From Ramlibacter tataouinensis (lineage in GTDB: Bacteria; Pseudomonadota; Gammaproteobacteria; Burkholderiales; Burkholderiaceae_C): a stretch of 64,000 nucleotides of DNA. The notes under the pieces were generated by a model. The model worked only from the letters and a program-made list of their open reading frames with translations. It was not told the origin of the DNA and did not search any database. The position numbers and the translations under genes were made by a program. Positions 35,133-43,353 of the stretch are shown piece after piece. Every line of letters begins with the position of its first letter. Positions within the stretch are counted from its first letter, which is position 1. The DNA lies in assembly GCF_001580455.1 (NCBI RefSeq), contig NZ_CP010951.1:1364001-1428000 (forward strand), read 5' to 3'.

Positions 35133-35234
35133 ACGGGTCTTTCCTGGGTGAAGGCACCCCCGCCGGCGCCGCTGCGGGCCGGCATGGGAGGGGGGCGGGA
35201 AGCGTGTGCCGCTCTGCCAGGCGGCCGCCGGAAG

Positions 35235-36203
35235 TCAGTCGAGCTTGGCGCCCGATTCCTTGACGATCTTTCCCCAGCGGGAGATGTCGTCCTGGATCAG
35301 CTTGGCGAACTGCTCGGGCGTGCTGCCGGCCACGTCCGCGCCCTGGGCACCCAGCTTCTTCGCCAGCACGGGATCCTTCAGGGCCTTGTTAATGTCCGCA
35401 TTCAGCTTGTCGACCACGTCTTTCGGCAGCTTGGCCGGGCCGAGGATGCCGAACCAGGTGACGGCCTCGAAACCCTTGTAGCCGGATTCGGCAATGGTCG
35501 GCACCTGCGGCAGGTCGTCGACGCGCGTCGACGAGGTCACGGCGATCGCCCGCACCTTGCCGCTCTTGATGTGCCCGATGAGCGTGGGAATGGTGGAGAA
35601 GTACAGCTGCACCTGGCCGCTGATCACGTCGGTGGCCCCCTGCGCCGCGCCTTTGTAGGGGATGTGCGTGAACTTGACGCCGGCGACCTTCTGGAATGAC
35701 TCGGCCGCGAGGTGGCCCACGGTGCCGTTGCCGGCCGACGCGAAGTTGATGCTGCCCGGATGGGCCTTGGCTTCCTTCACCACGTCGGCCAGGGTGTGGA
35801 ACGGCGAATTGGCGCTGGCGACGATCACCAGCGGCGAACTGGCCACCAGGCTGACCGGGGTCAGGTCCTTCAGCGGGTCATAGGGCAGCTTGGGATACAG
35901 CGTGGGGTTGATCGCCAGGTTGCTGGTCTGGCCCATCACCAGCGTGTAGCCGTCCGCGGGCGCCTTGGCCACGGCATCGACGCCGATGTTGCCGCCGGTG
36001 CCCGGCTTGTTGTCGATGACGAAGGTGTAGCCCGGGCCGCCCACCTTGTTGGCGACTTCGCGCGTGATGATGTCAGTGCCGCCGCCGGGCGGGAAAGGCA
36101 CGATCAGGCGAATCGGCCGGCTGGGCCAGCCCTGCGCGAAGGCGGTCGAGGTGACGAGCGAGGCGGCCGCGATGGCGAAGGCCGCACGACGTGAAAGCTG
36201 CAT
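35235..36203 (-). CDS. Bug-family tripartite tricarboxylate transporter substrate-binding protein
   Basis: 322-residue periplasmic receptor with a signal peptide (AAFAIAAASLVTSTAFAQG) and the Bug/TctC core: WPSRPIRLIVPFPPGGGTDI, KPGTGGNIG, and SAGNGTVGHLAAE. Captures carboxylates for TTT transporters or for sensing. ATG 36203 is chosen as the start of the signal peptide. Divergent from the IclR regulator 101 bp away, which probably controls it. Confidence 0.92.
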   Translation of the reverse strand: MQLSRRAAFAIAAASLVTSTAFAQGWPSRPIRLIVPFPPGGGTDIITREVANKVGGPGYTFVIDNKPGTGGNIGVDAVAKAPADGYTLVMGQTSNLAINPTLYPKLPYDPLKDLTPVSLVASSPLVIVASANSPFHTLADVVKEAKAHPGSINFASAGNGTVGHLAAESFQKVAGVKFTHIPYKGAAQGATDVISGQVQLYFSTIPTLIGHIKSGKVRAIAVTSSTRVDDLPQVPTIAESGYKGFEAVTWFGILGPAKLPKDVVDKLNADINKALKDPVLAKKLGAQGADVAGSTPEQFAKLIQDDISRWGKIVKESGAKLD

Positions 36204-36266
36204 GGGTGTGTCTCCAGTGGCGGCGCTTGCGGCGCCATGGAAGCACTGTAGATCGGCGTTGCGCAG

Positions 36267-36288
36267 CATACAATGCCGTTTCATACAA
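36267..36288. promoter_or_regulatory. CATACAA direct repeats in the Bug/IclR divergent promoter
   Basis: CATACAA occurs at 36267-36273 and 36282-36288, start-to-start 15 bp. The second copy ends 16 bp before the IclR start codon. This could be the regulator's operator and/or overlap a -10 element. Visible repeat only; function inferred. Confidence 0.35.
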
Positions 36289-36304
36289 CGGACCACGGTG
36301 CGGC

Positions 36305-37066
36305 ATGCGCAACACGACAGCCAGGAAAGGGGACGCCGCCGGCGCGGAAGCAGGCGTGGCCGCGGTCACGCGGGCGCTGGCCCTGATGGAAGCGTTCGAA
36401 GTGGGCGAATCGACCTTGACCCTGGCCGAACTGAGCCGGCGCGCGGCCATGCACAAGACGACCGCGCTGCGGCTGGCCCGCACCCTCGCTCTGTCACGCT
36501 ACATGGTGCAGACCGACGACGGCCAGTGGCGGCTCGGCCCCGCGGCCGGCTGGCTGGGTGCGCGCTACCACGCCGGCTTCGACGTGAACAACGTCGTCGA
36601 GCCGGCGCTGCACCAGCTGGTGAAGGAGACGGGGGAAAGCGCCTCCTTCTACGTGCGCGAAGGCGACATCCGCTCCTGCGTGGCCCGCGTGGAAGGGCCC
36701 CAGTCCGTGCGCCACAACGTTCGCATCGGCGAGCGCTTGCCCTTGAACAAGGGCGCTCCCGGCCGCGTGATCCTCGCGTTCAGCGGCGCCGCCGGAGAGC
36801 CCTACGAGTCCATCCGGGAGCGCGGCTTTCACATCTCGCTCGGCGAGCGCGAGGCGGAGGTCGCCAGCGTGGCCGCGCCGGTCTTCAGCCTGAACTGGCG
36901 CCTGCTCGGCTCGATGTGCATATCGGGCCCCAGTTCGCGCCTGACGAAAGCCAAGCTGGAGAAACACGCGAAAGTCGTCATGCGGGCCGCGAACCAGCTG
37001 TCCTATGCGCTGGCGGGAAGCCGGTCAGCGGCGACACCCGCGGCCGTCTCGCGCTGGCATCCCTGA
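36305..37066 (+). CDS. IclR family transcriptional regulator
   Basis: 253 residues: N-terminal winged HTH (TLAELSRRAAMHKTTALRLARTL) and C-terminal effector domain (GESASFYVREGDIRSCVARVEG, RIGERLPLNKGAPGRVILAF). It is divergently placed against the Bug receptor and the RraA/dehydrogenase genes and is the likely pathway regulator. ATG 36305 (MRNTTARKG) is chosen; the upstream open frame runs through the intergenic operator region. Confidence 0.9.
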   Translation: MRNTTARKGDAAGAEAGVAAVTRALALMEAFEVGESTLTLAELSRRAAMHKTTALRLARTLALSRYMVQTDDGQWRLGPAAGWLGARYHAGFDVNNVVEPALHQLVKETGESASFYVREGDIRSCVARVEGPQSVRHNVRIGERLPLNKGAPGRVILAFSGAAGEPYESIRERGFHISLGEREAEVASVAAPVFSLNWRLLGSMCISGPSSRLTKAKLEKHAKVVMRAANQLSYALAGSRSAATPAAVSRWHP

Positions 37067-37362
37067 GTGACGGCGCGCGCGAGCAGCGCGGTCTTGCTCT
37101 GCGGCACCGCCGCGGCATGCAGCCTATCGTTCAGTCACCTTACGCGGCGACCGCGAGCGGAGACGGGTTCGGCTCGTCCACCCGGTTCAGCCAGTCCTGA
37201 TGAGCCGTTGGCGCCGCCGTGCACCGAGCCACGCCTCATCTGCAAGCGAACTCATGGGTTGCAAAAAGATGAATTGCTCCGCGAGGACTTGACCTACCAT
37301 CAATGCCATCCTCTGGCCTACAGCCGGAGTTCAATGATGCCCTCTGCCAGCGGAGGTACGTC
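37067..37362. other. intergenic region before the FecR/T6SS operon
   Basis: About 296 bp without a supportable gene. TTGACC at about 37289 could be a -35 element for the FecR gene, but no convincing -10 was found. Confidence 0.3.
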
Positions 37363-38349
37363 GTGCGGCCCACGGAAATCTGGTTCAGGTCCATGCTGCT
37401 CTGGGTCGCGGGCCTGCTCGCGTCCTCGCTGGCCGGCGCACAGTCCACCAGCGTCGTCGGCATCGTCGAAGGCAACGCCACCCTGATCCGCCAGACGATG
37501 CGCTACACGCTCGCCGAGGGCGTGGTGCTCAATGAGCAGGACATCGTCGAGACGGCACCCGGCGCCTTCGTGCAGGTCGAGCTTCCGGGGGGCCTCCTGG
37601 TCGGCCTCGGCGAATCGACGAAGGTGATGTTCCGGCCTCGCGTCGCCAAGGGCCTGGCTGCGATGCCGCTGTATTTGCTCCAGGGCTGGCTCAAGACCAG
37701 CGGCAGCGGGGCCTTCGGCTACACCAGCCCGGCCTTCGAGATCGCGACCCAGGCTGCCACCACGGTCGTCCACGCCACAGGCACGGAATACGCGGTCTTC
37801 CTCGAGAGCGGCAGCGCCAAGCTGGTGTCGCGCGATCGCGCGCACACGCTGCAGCTGGCCAGCGGCGACTTCGCTCAGCGGCGTGAAGGCGCCGCGCCGG
37901 CGGCCGGGCGCCGTCCCGCGCCCGAGTTCCTGGCCGCGCTGCCGCGGCAGTTCCGCGACCGGCTGCCCGCGCGCGGCGAGCAGCTGGCCAAGCGCAACGT
38001 CGCACCCAAGGCGCTCGGCGAGATCGCCTACACCGATGTGGCGCCCTGGCTGCGCACCGAGCCCGGGCTGCGCCTGCCGCTGCTGCCGCTGTGGAAGGCG
38101 CGCGCCTCTGACCTGACGTTTCGCGCGGCAGCCAAGTCCAACCTGGCGCTGCACCCCGAATGGGAGCCCTATGCCGATCCCGAAGGCTACGCCCGCCGAA
38201 TGGCCGAGGAAGCCGAGCGGCGGCGCGAGCGCGAGGCGGCGCGGCAAGCCCAGCGGGCCGCCTCGGCAGCCAGCGCGCCCCGGCCGGCGGCGTCGACGGG
38301 AGCCAATCTCCGTGAACCGCCACGCGTCGCGCAGCAACACAGGGAGTAG
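37363..38349 (+). CDS. FecR-domain exported protein
   Basis: 328 residues: signal peptide (MLLWVAGLLASSLAGAQ), FecR-type beta domain (GNATLIRQTMRYTLAEGVVLNEQDIVETA... then FEIATQAATTVVHATGTEYAV, residues about 30-165), and a charged Arg/Ala-rich C-terminus (RRMAEEAERRREREAARQAQ). GTG 37363 is chosen because GGAGG lies about 8 bp upstream; an in-frame start at 37303 lacks this. First gene of the plus-strand operon ending in the T6SS signalling genes. It may be a periplasmic sensor or scaffold; role inferred. Confidence 0.8.
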   Translation: MRPTEIWFRSMLLWVAGLLASSLAGAQSTSVVGIVEGNATLIRQTMRYTLAEGVVLNEQDIVETAPGAFVQVELPGGLLVGLGESTKVMFRPRVAKGLAAMPLYLLQGWLKTSGSGAFGYTSPAFEIATQAATTVVHATGTEYAVFLESGSAKLVSRDRAHTLQLASGDFAQRREGAAPAAGRRPAPEFLAALPRQFRDRLPARGEQLAKRNVAPKALGEIAYTDVAPWLRTEPGLRLPLLPLWKARASDLTFRAAAKSNLALHPEWEPYADPEGYARRMAEEAERRREREAARQAQRAASAASAPRPAASTGANLREPPRVAQQHRE

Positions 38350-38375
38350 CCAAACCACAGACTGGAGGGCGTGCC

Positions 38376-39248
38376 ATGCGCCTGTTGCTCAAGTTCAACC
38401 TGATCTTCCTGCTTGTCTTCGTCGCCGGCGTGCTCGGCGCCGGCAAGGTCTCCCATGACATGCTGCAAAGCAATGCCAAACAGGAAGTGCTGGACCACGC
38501 GCGCCTGACGATGGAGAAGGCGACGGCGATCCGCGCCTATACCCAGGAACAGATCCGCCCGCTGCTCGAAACGCAGATGAAGTACACCTTCCTGCCGCAG
38601 ACGGTGCCGGCCTACTCCGCCACCGAAGTGCTGGCGACGCTGGCCAAGACCTTCCCCGACTACACGTACAAGGAAGCGACCCTGAACCCGACCAACCCGC
38701 GCGACCGGGCCGTGGACTGGGAGGCCGACATCGTGAACCGCTTTCGCAACCAGGCCAACCAGAAGGAGTTCGTCGGCGAGCGCGAATCGGGCACCGGTCG
38801 CACGCTCTACATCGCGCGCCCCCTGCGCATCACCAACCCCGCCTGCCTGGCCTGCCACAGCACGGTCGAGGCGGCGCCGCGCACCCTGATCGACAAGTAC
38901 GGTCCGGCCAACGGCTTCGGCTGGCAGATGAACGAAGTGATCGGCGCGCAGGTGGTGTCGGTGCCCATGTCGGTGCCGCTGGCGCGCGCCGAGCAGGCGT
39001 TCCGGGTGTTCATGGCCTCGCTCATCGGCATCTTCGTGGCCATCGGCATCGTGCTGAACCTGATGCTCTACCTGCTCGTGATCCGGCCGGTGACGGCGCT
39101 GTCGAAGCTGGCCAACCGCGTGAGCCTGGGCGAACAGGACGTGCCGCCCTTCGCGACCCGCCGGCGCGACGAGATCGGCAAGCTGGCGCAGGCCTTCGAG
39201 CGCATGCGCCACAGCCTCGACCAGGCGATGAAGATGCTCGACGCCTGA
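38376..39248 (+). CDS. Tll0287-like (DUF3365) c-type haem protein with HAMP domain
   Basis: 290 residues: N-terminal helix (residues 4-22), periplasmic Tll0287-like domain, a single haem-binding CLACH motif (about residues 152-156), second helix (about 208-232), then a HAMP-like segment (IRPVTALSKLANRVSLGEQ...) and a short helical tail with no output domain. Such proteins are thought to sense redox or gases through a haem c. It lies 26 bp after the FecR gene and 14 bp before the Ser/Thr kinase, so it could feed a signal into kinase control. Confidence 0.82.
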   Translation: MRLLLKFNLIFLLVFVAGVLGAGKVSHDMLQSNAKQEVLDHARLTMEKATAIRAYTQEQIRPLLETQMKYTFLPQTVPAYSATEVLATLAKTFPDYTYKEATLNPTNPRDRAVDWEADIVNRFRNQANQKEFVGERESGTGRTLYIARPLRITNPACLACHSTVEAAPRTLIDKYGPANGFGWQMNEVIGAQVVSVPMSVPLARAEQAFRVFMASLIGIFVAIGIVLNLMLYLLVIRPVTALSKLANRVSLGEQDVPPFATRRRDEIGKLAQAFERMRHSLDQAMKMLDA

Positions 39249-39262
39249 GGTCCACGCCGCGT

Positions 39263-40744
39263 ATGCCCGCACCCGTCCCGTCGCATGTCGGTCCGTACCT
39301 GATCCGCGGGGTGATCGGCTCGGGCGCGATGGGCGTGGTGTACCTGGCGCACGACCCGGCCATCGACCGCGCGGTGGTGATCAAGACCATCCATCGGCGG
39401 CTGCTCGAATCGAGCGATGACGAACCGGGCGTGGCCGCGCGCTTCCGGGTGGAAGCGCAGGCGGCCGGGCGGCTGACGCATCGCAACATCGTCTCGGTCT
39501 ACCAGTTCGGCGAAGACGAGGACTGCGCTTACATCGTGATGGAGTACGTCCCCGGGCGGAACCTGCGTGACTACATCCATGCGCCGCGCAAGCTCGACGT
39601 GCCGCAGGTCCTGTGCGTGATGCTGCAGCTCCTCGACGGCCTGCACTACGCCCACGAGCGCGGCGTGGTGCACCGTGACATCAAGCCGGCCAACCTGCTG
39701 ATCGCGGACGACGGGCGGCTCAAGATCACCGACTTCGGCATCGCGCGCACCGAATCGTCGCAACTCACCCGCGCCAATTTCGTCGTCGGCTCTCCCGGCT
39801 ACATCGCGCCCGAGCAGTACACCGACCGCAGCGTGGACCGGCGCGTCGATGTGTTCTCGGCCGGCGTGCTGCTCTACCAGATGCTCAGCGGCACGACGCC
39901 GTTTGCCGGCACCGACGAGGCGATCATGTACAAGATCGTCTACGAGCCGCACAAGCCCCTGACCGAGGTGACGAAGGACGCCGCGCTACAGCCCTTCGAT
40001 GCGGTGATCGACCTGGCGCTGGCGAAGAATCCGGCGCAGCGCTATTCGAGCGCCCTGGCGATGCGAACGGCGCTGAAGCTGCTCGCCCCGGATGGCGTGC
40101 CGGACCTGCTTCCGGCCGAGATCGTGCTCCCGCCTGCGCTCGATGGATTCGAGGCGAGGCCGGGCGACTCGTCCGGCCCTGCCCGCCAGGCGCCGCCGGT
40201 CGCCTCGCAGCCCGGCTCGGCGCCGCCTTCCGCGGCCAGGTCGCAGCCCGGCACCGGCCCGCCTTCGGCGCCCGTGCCGACCGGCTGGGACAGCGAGGCG
40301 CTGGCCGAGATCGAACGCGAGCTGGCCGTGCATGTCGGCCCGGTGGCTCGCGTGGTGGTGCGCCGCGCGGCGCGGGGCTTGAGCTCGGTGGCGGCGGTCC
40401 GGCACGCCGTCGCGGCCACGATCATCGACATCGACGCGCGCGAGCGCTTCCTGGCCAAGGCGGGCGCGCTGCGCAAGAGCGCAGTCCCGGCCACGGCCGG
40501 CCAGGCCCCTGCCTCGACGGCCGGAGGGGAACCGGTCAGCGGGCTGCCGATGCAAGGCGGCGACGTCGACAAGGCGGCCGCCGCGCTCCTTCCTTCGCTG
40601 GGACCGATCGCGCGGGTCGTCGCCAAACGCTGCGCCGCGACCTCGAATACCCGTGAGCAATTTGTCGCCAGCGTGCTCGAACAGCTCGCGCCCAGCGTCG
40701 ACGCCCGCCGCGTGCAGGCCGACCTGTGGCGCGCACTCGGTTGA
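39263..40744 (+). CDS. T6SS-associated serine/threonine protein kinase (PpkA-type)
   Basis: 493 residues. The N-terminal kinase domain (about 10-275) is complete: glycine loop GVIGSGAMGVVYLA, catalytic VVIKTIH, HRDIKPANLL, DFGIA and SPGYIAPEQY. No transmembrane helix. A Pro/Ala linker precedes two copies of a short helical module, each containing GPxARVVxxRxA (around residues 357-370 and 443-455). It precedes TagH by 7 bp and, with the PP2C gene, forms the threonine-phosphorylation switch known to gate T6SS activity. Confidence 0.88.
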   Translation: MPAPVPSHVGPYLIRGVIGSGAMGVVYLAHDPAIDRAVVIKTIHRRLLESSDDEPGVAARFRVEAQAAGRLTHRNIVSVYQFGEDEDCAYIVMEYVPGRNLRDYIHAPRKLDVPQVLCVMLQLLDGLHYAHERGVVHRDIKPANLLIADDGRLKITDFGIARTESSQLTRANFVVGSPGYIAPEQYTDRSVDRRVDVFSAGVLLYQMLSGTTPFAGTDEAIMYKIVYEPHKPLTEVTKDAALQPFDAVIDLALAKNPAQRYSSALAMRTALKLLAPDGVPDLLPAEIVLPPALDGFEARPGDSSGPARQAPPVASQPGSAPPSAARSQPGTGPPSAPVPTGWDSEALAEIERELAVHVGPVARVVVRRAARGLSSVAAVRHAVAATIIDIDARERFLAKAGALRKSAVPATAGQAPASTAGGEPVSGLPMQGGDVDKAAAALLPSLGPIARVVAKRCAATSNTREQFVASVLEQLAPSVDARRVQADLWRALG

Positions 40745-40751
40745 GTTCCAC

Positions 40752-42053
40752 ATGATCGCGCTGCGTGTCACGCGCCGGCCCGGCGCCTCCGAACCCGACG
40801 CGACGGCGCTGCCGCTGCCGCCCGGAGACCTCATCATCGGCCGCGCCGAGGATTGCGGGCTGGTGCTGGCCGACCCCCTGCGCCTGGTCTCGCGCCAGCA
40901 TGCGCAAGTGATGGTGGACGGCGATTCGGCACGCGTGCGCTGCGTCAGCAGCAGCGCGCCCTTGTGGGTGAACGACCAGCAGCTCGAACCCGGCGCGGAG
41001 CGGCCCTTGTCCGTCGGCGACTGCCTGCGCATCGGCCGGTTCGATCTCGCCGTCGAGCCGGTGGCCGCCGAGGCCGTGCATCGCTCGCGCCTGGAGCGCT
41101 GGTTCGACCTGGATGGCGCGCCCGATCCGCTGGCGGCCGGATCTTCGCTGCCGCCGCTGGCAGCTTCGCCGCAGGCACCGGCGCCCGGCGCCGTGGTGTC
41201 CTGGCAAACGAGCCGGCATGTGCTGCCCAAGGGCGCGGCCATGGCGTCGGCCGAAACGGTCGACGCCGCCGCGCCCCCGGCGCCCCCGGCGCCGCAGGCG
41301 CTGACCCCGCCGGCGACTGCTGCGGCAACGACGGTGCCGCTGCCCCCCGCACCGGCCAAAGGCGCGGTGGCCGCGGGCGCACCTGCCGCGCGGCGAGGGC
41401 CTCGCCGTTCGCCAGACCTGTCGCCCGAACTGAGTGAGCTGGCCGCGGCGTTCGGCCGCGGCGCCGGCCTGCGCGCCGATGTGGCGCAGCTCACGCCGGA
41501 ATGGATGGAGCACCTGGGCGCGTTGATGCGGGCGACGGCCGAAGGCACGCTGGCGTTGCTGCAGAGCCGTGCGATCGCCAAGCGGCACATGCGCGCCGAG
41601 GGCACGCACATCGCGCCGCGCCAGAACAACCCGCTGAAGTTCTCGCCGGATGCGACCGAGGCCCTGACCCGCATGCTGCAGCGGGACGGCAGCCCCGGCT
41701 TCCTCGAGCCCGTGGCCGCGCTGCACGACGCGCACCGCGACCTGCTGGTGCACCAGGTGGCGATGGTGGCCGGCATGCGCGCGGCGGTGTTCGAGCTGTT
41801 CTCCCGGCTGGGTCCGGAGGCGGCCGAGGAAGCGGAAGGGCCGGCGCACGGCATGGCGCGCCTGCCGTGGCTGCGCGCCGAGGCGCTCTGGGAGCGCCAC
41901 CGCCTGCAGCATGCCGAGCTGCTCGAACATCTGGACGACGATTTCGACACCATCTTCGGGCGCGAATTCCTGCGCGCCTATGAAGCGCAGTCGCGCGCCG
42001 ACGCCGGCGCCAACCCCACCCTGCCCGAGCCGCCATGGACGGGCGCGCGCTGA
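40752..42053 (+). CDS. tagH: type VI secretion FHA-domain protein TagH
   Basis: 433 residues. N-terminal FHA domain (about 5-90) with GRAEDCGLVLADPLRLVSRQHAQV, the phospho-threonine-reading loops. A long Pro/Ala linker follows, then the T6SS-specific C-terminal domain (about 215-425: LTPEWMEHLGALMRATAEGT, RQNNPLKFSPDATEAL, DTIFGREFLRAYE). It relays the kinase signal to the secretion machine. ATG 40752 is chosen because the FHA domain starts directly. The 3' end overlaps the phosphatase gene by 19 bp. Confidence 0.92.
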   Translation: MIALRVTRRPGASEPDATALPLPPGDLIIGRAEDCGLVLADPLRLVSRQHAQVMVDGDSARVRCVSSSAPLWVNDQQLEPGAERPLSVGDCLRIGRFDLAVEPVAAEAVHRSRLERWFDLDGAPDPLAAGSSLPPLAASPQAPAPGAVVSWQTSRHVLPKGAAMASAETVDAAAPPAPPAPQALTPPATAAATTVPLPPAPAKGAVAAGAPAARRGPRRSPDLSPELSELAAAFGRGAGLRADVAQLTPEWMEHLGALMRATAEGTLALLQSRAIAKRHMRAEGTHIAPRQNNPLKFSPDATEALTRMLQRDGSPGFLEPVAALHDAHRDLLVHQVAMVAGMRAAVFELFSRLGPEAAEEAEGPAHGMARLPWLRAEALWERHRLQHAELLEHLDDDFDTIFGREFLRAYEAQSRADAGANPTLPEPPWTGAR

Positions 42054-42775
42054 CCGTGTCGCTCGCTGCGCTGTCGCGACCCGGCCGGCGCGAGTGCAAC
42101 GAAGACGCCTACGGCTACTGGGAAGGCGCCGGCGCCCTGGTCGCCGTCCTCTGCGATGGCGTCGGTGGTCAAGGCGGCGGCCAGGCCGCTTCGCGCATCG
42201 CCGTGACGCATGTGCTGGATGCCTTCGCGCCCCACCCCGAGGTCAACGTGGACGCGCTGCAAGGGCTGGTTCGCGGCGCCAACGACGCGGTGGTCGCACA
42301 GCAGGTGGCCGGCACCCTGACGGCCGACATGCGCACCACGATCGTCGTGCTGCTGCTCGACCTTCGCACCGGCGCGGCGCTCTGGGCCCACGCCGGCGAT
42401 TCGCGCCTGTACCGCTGGCGCGACGCCCGGCTGCTCGGCCACACGCGCGACCAGAGCCTGGAACAGCGCCTGCGCGACGCCGGCCTGCGCGCGAGCGCCG
42501 CCGCCGCGGGCGCACTGACTTCGGCGCTTGGCTCGGCCGAAGGCTTCGACTTCGAAGTGCTGGACCGGCCGCAGGTGCTCGCTTCCGGCGATGCGCTGCT
42601 GCTGTGCAGCGACGGCCTGTGGTCGGCCCTCGACGATGCCGCGATGACCTCCACCATGGCCGGCTGCAGCGGCGTGCAGGCCTGGGTCGACCGCCTCGAA
42701 GCGGGCGTGCAGCAGGCCGGGCGCAGCGACCAGGACAACTATTCCGCGCTCGCGATCTGGTGCGCAGCGGGTTGA
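42035..42775 (+). CDS. PP2C-family protein phosphatase (PppA/Stp-type)
   Basis: 246-residue Mn/Mg-dependent Ser/Thr phosphatase. PPM motifs are intact: RRECNEDAYGYW, LCDGVGGQGGG, WAHAGDSRLYRW, LLLCSDGLWSAL and DQDNYSALAIW. It reverses the kinase upstream, completing a PpkA-TagH-PppA switch. It overlaps tagH by 19 bp and its 3' end overlaps the convergent tagF gene by 37 bp. Confidence 0.93.
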   Translation: MDGRALTVSLAALSRPGRRECNEDAYGYWEGAGALVAVLCDGVGGQGGGQAASRIAVTHVLDAFAPHPEVNVDALQGLVRGANDAVVAQQVAGTLTADMRTTIVVLLLDLRTGAALWAHAGDSRLYRWRDARLLGHTRDQSLEQRLRDAGLRASAAAAGALTSALGSAEGFDFEVLDRPQVLASGDALLLCSDGLWSALDDAAMTSTMAGCSGVQAWVDRLEAGVQQAGRSDQDNYSALAIWCAAG

Positions 42776-43353
42776 ATGTCGAGCAGTTCAAGCAGCAGCT
42801 CGGGCCCCGGCGGCCAGGCCGCGGCGCGGGCAGCGGCCTCATCCGCGGCTTCGAGCGGCCACCACAGACTGCACGGCCCCGGCGGCCAGGCCTGCGCCGG
42901 CGGGGCGGCCGGCGCGGAGCGCGGCGGCAAGGCGGCAATCCGGGCCTCCAGCGCTTCGGGTCCTTCCGCCGCTGCGCCGAGCAGCGAGGCCAGACGCGCG
43001 GCGGCGTCGCGCGGTGATGCCGGCGCGGCCAGCCGCTCGGCCAGCGTCAATGGGAATGCGCGTCCAACGCGATCGCAGGACGGCGCGATGATGCCGCACC
43101 ACGTCTCGCCGGACGCGGACAGCGCCAGGTAGCGCCATGGCGCGAAGGTGCCCAGGCGCTCGCGCAGCGCGGCGCCGTCCAGCACCGTGGCGGCCAGCGC
43201 GAGGCCGCCCTGCAGCCAGCCGTCCCAATCGCTGCGCCAGCGCGGCGGCAGGCCACGGCCGACGAAGTCCCCGCGCGCGGGCAACTTCCCCCACCAGGAC
43301 ACGCGACGCGGCGGCGGCTTCGCCATCGGCTTTACCATCGTGCTTGCGGGCAA
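42739..43353 (-). CDS. tagF: type VI secretion-associated protein TagF
   Basis: 204 residues with the TagF signature WWGKLPARGDFVGRGLP at the N-terminus and W-D-G-W-L soon after. TagF represses T6SS post-translationally in systems with the threonine-phosphorylation pathway. Possible starts are ATG 43353, ATG 43338 (overlapping the tssM stop) and ATG 43326; none has a clear ribosome site. All imply coupling to tssM. Last gene of the leftward operon. Confidence 0.9.
   Translation of the reverse strand: MPASTMVKPMAKPPPRRVSWWGKLPARGDFVGRGLPPRWRSDWDGWLQGGLALAATVLDGAALRERLGTFAPWRYLALSASGETWCGIIAPSCDRVGRAFPLTLAERLAAPASPRDAAARLASLLGAAAEGPEALEARIAALPPRSAPAAPPAQAWPPGPCSLWWPLEAADEAAARAAAWPPGPELLLELLDIQPAAHQIASAE

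Noticed and set aside
37250..37262. CAACCCATG on the minus strand upstream of the FecR region, like the -10 half of the ECF motif
   Set aside because: No TTGAACC lies 16 nt away and no minus-strand gene starts downstream.
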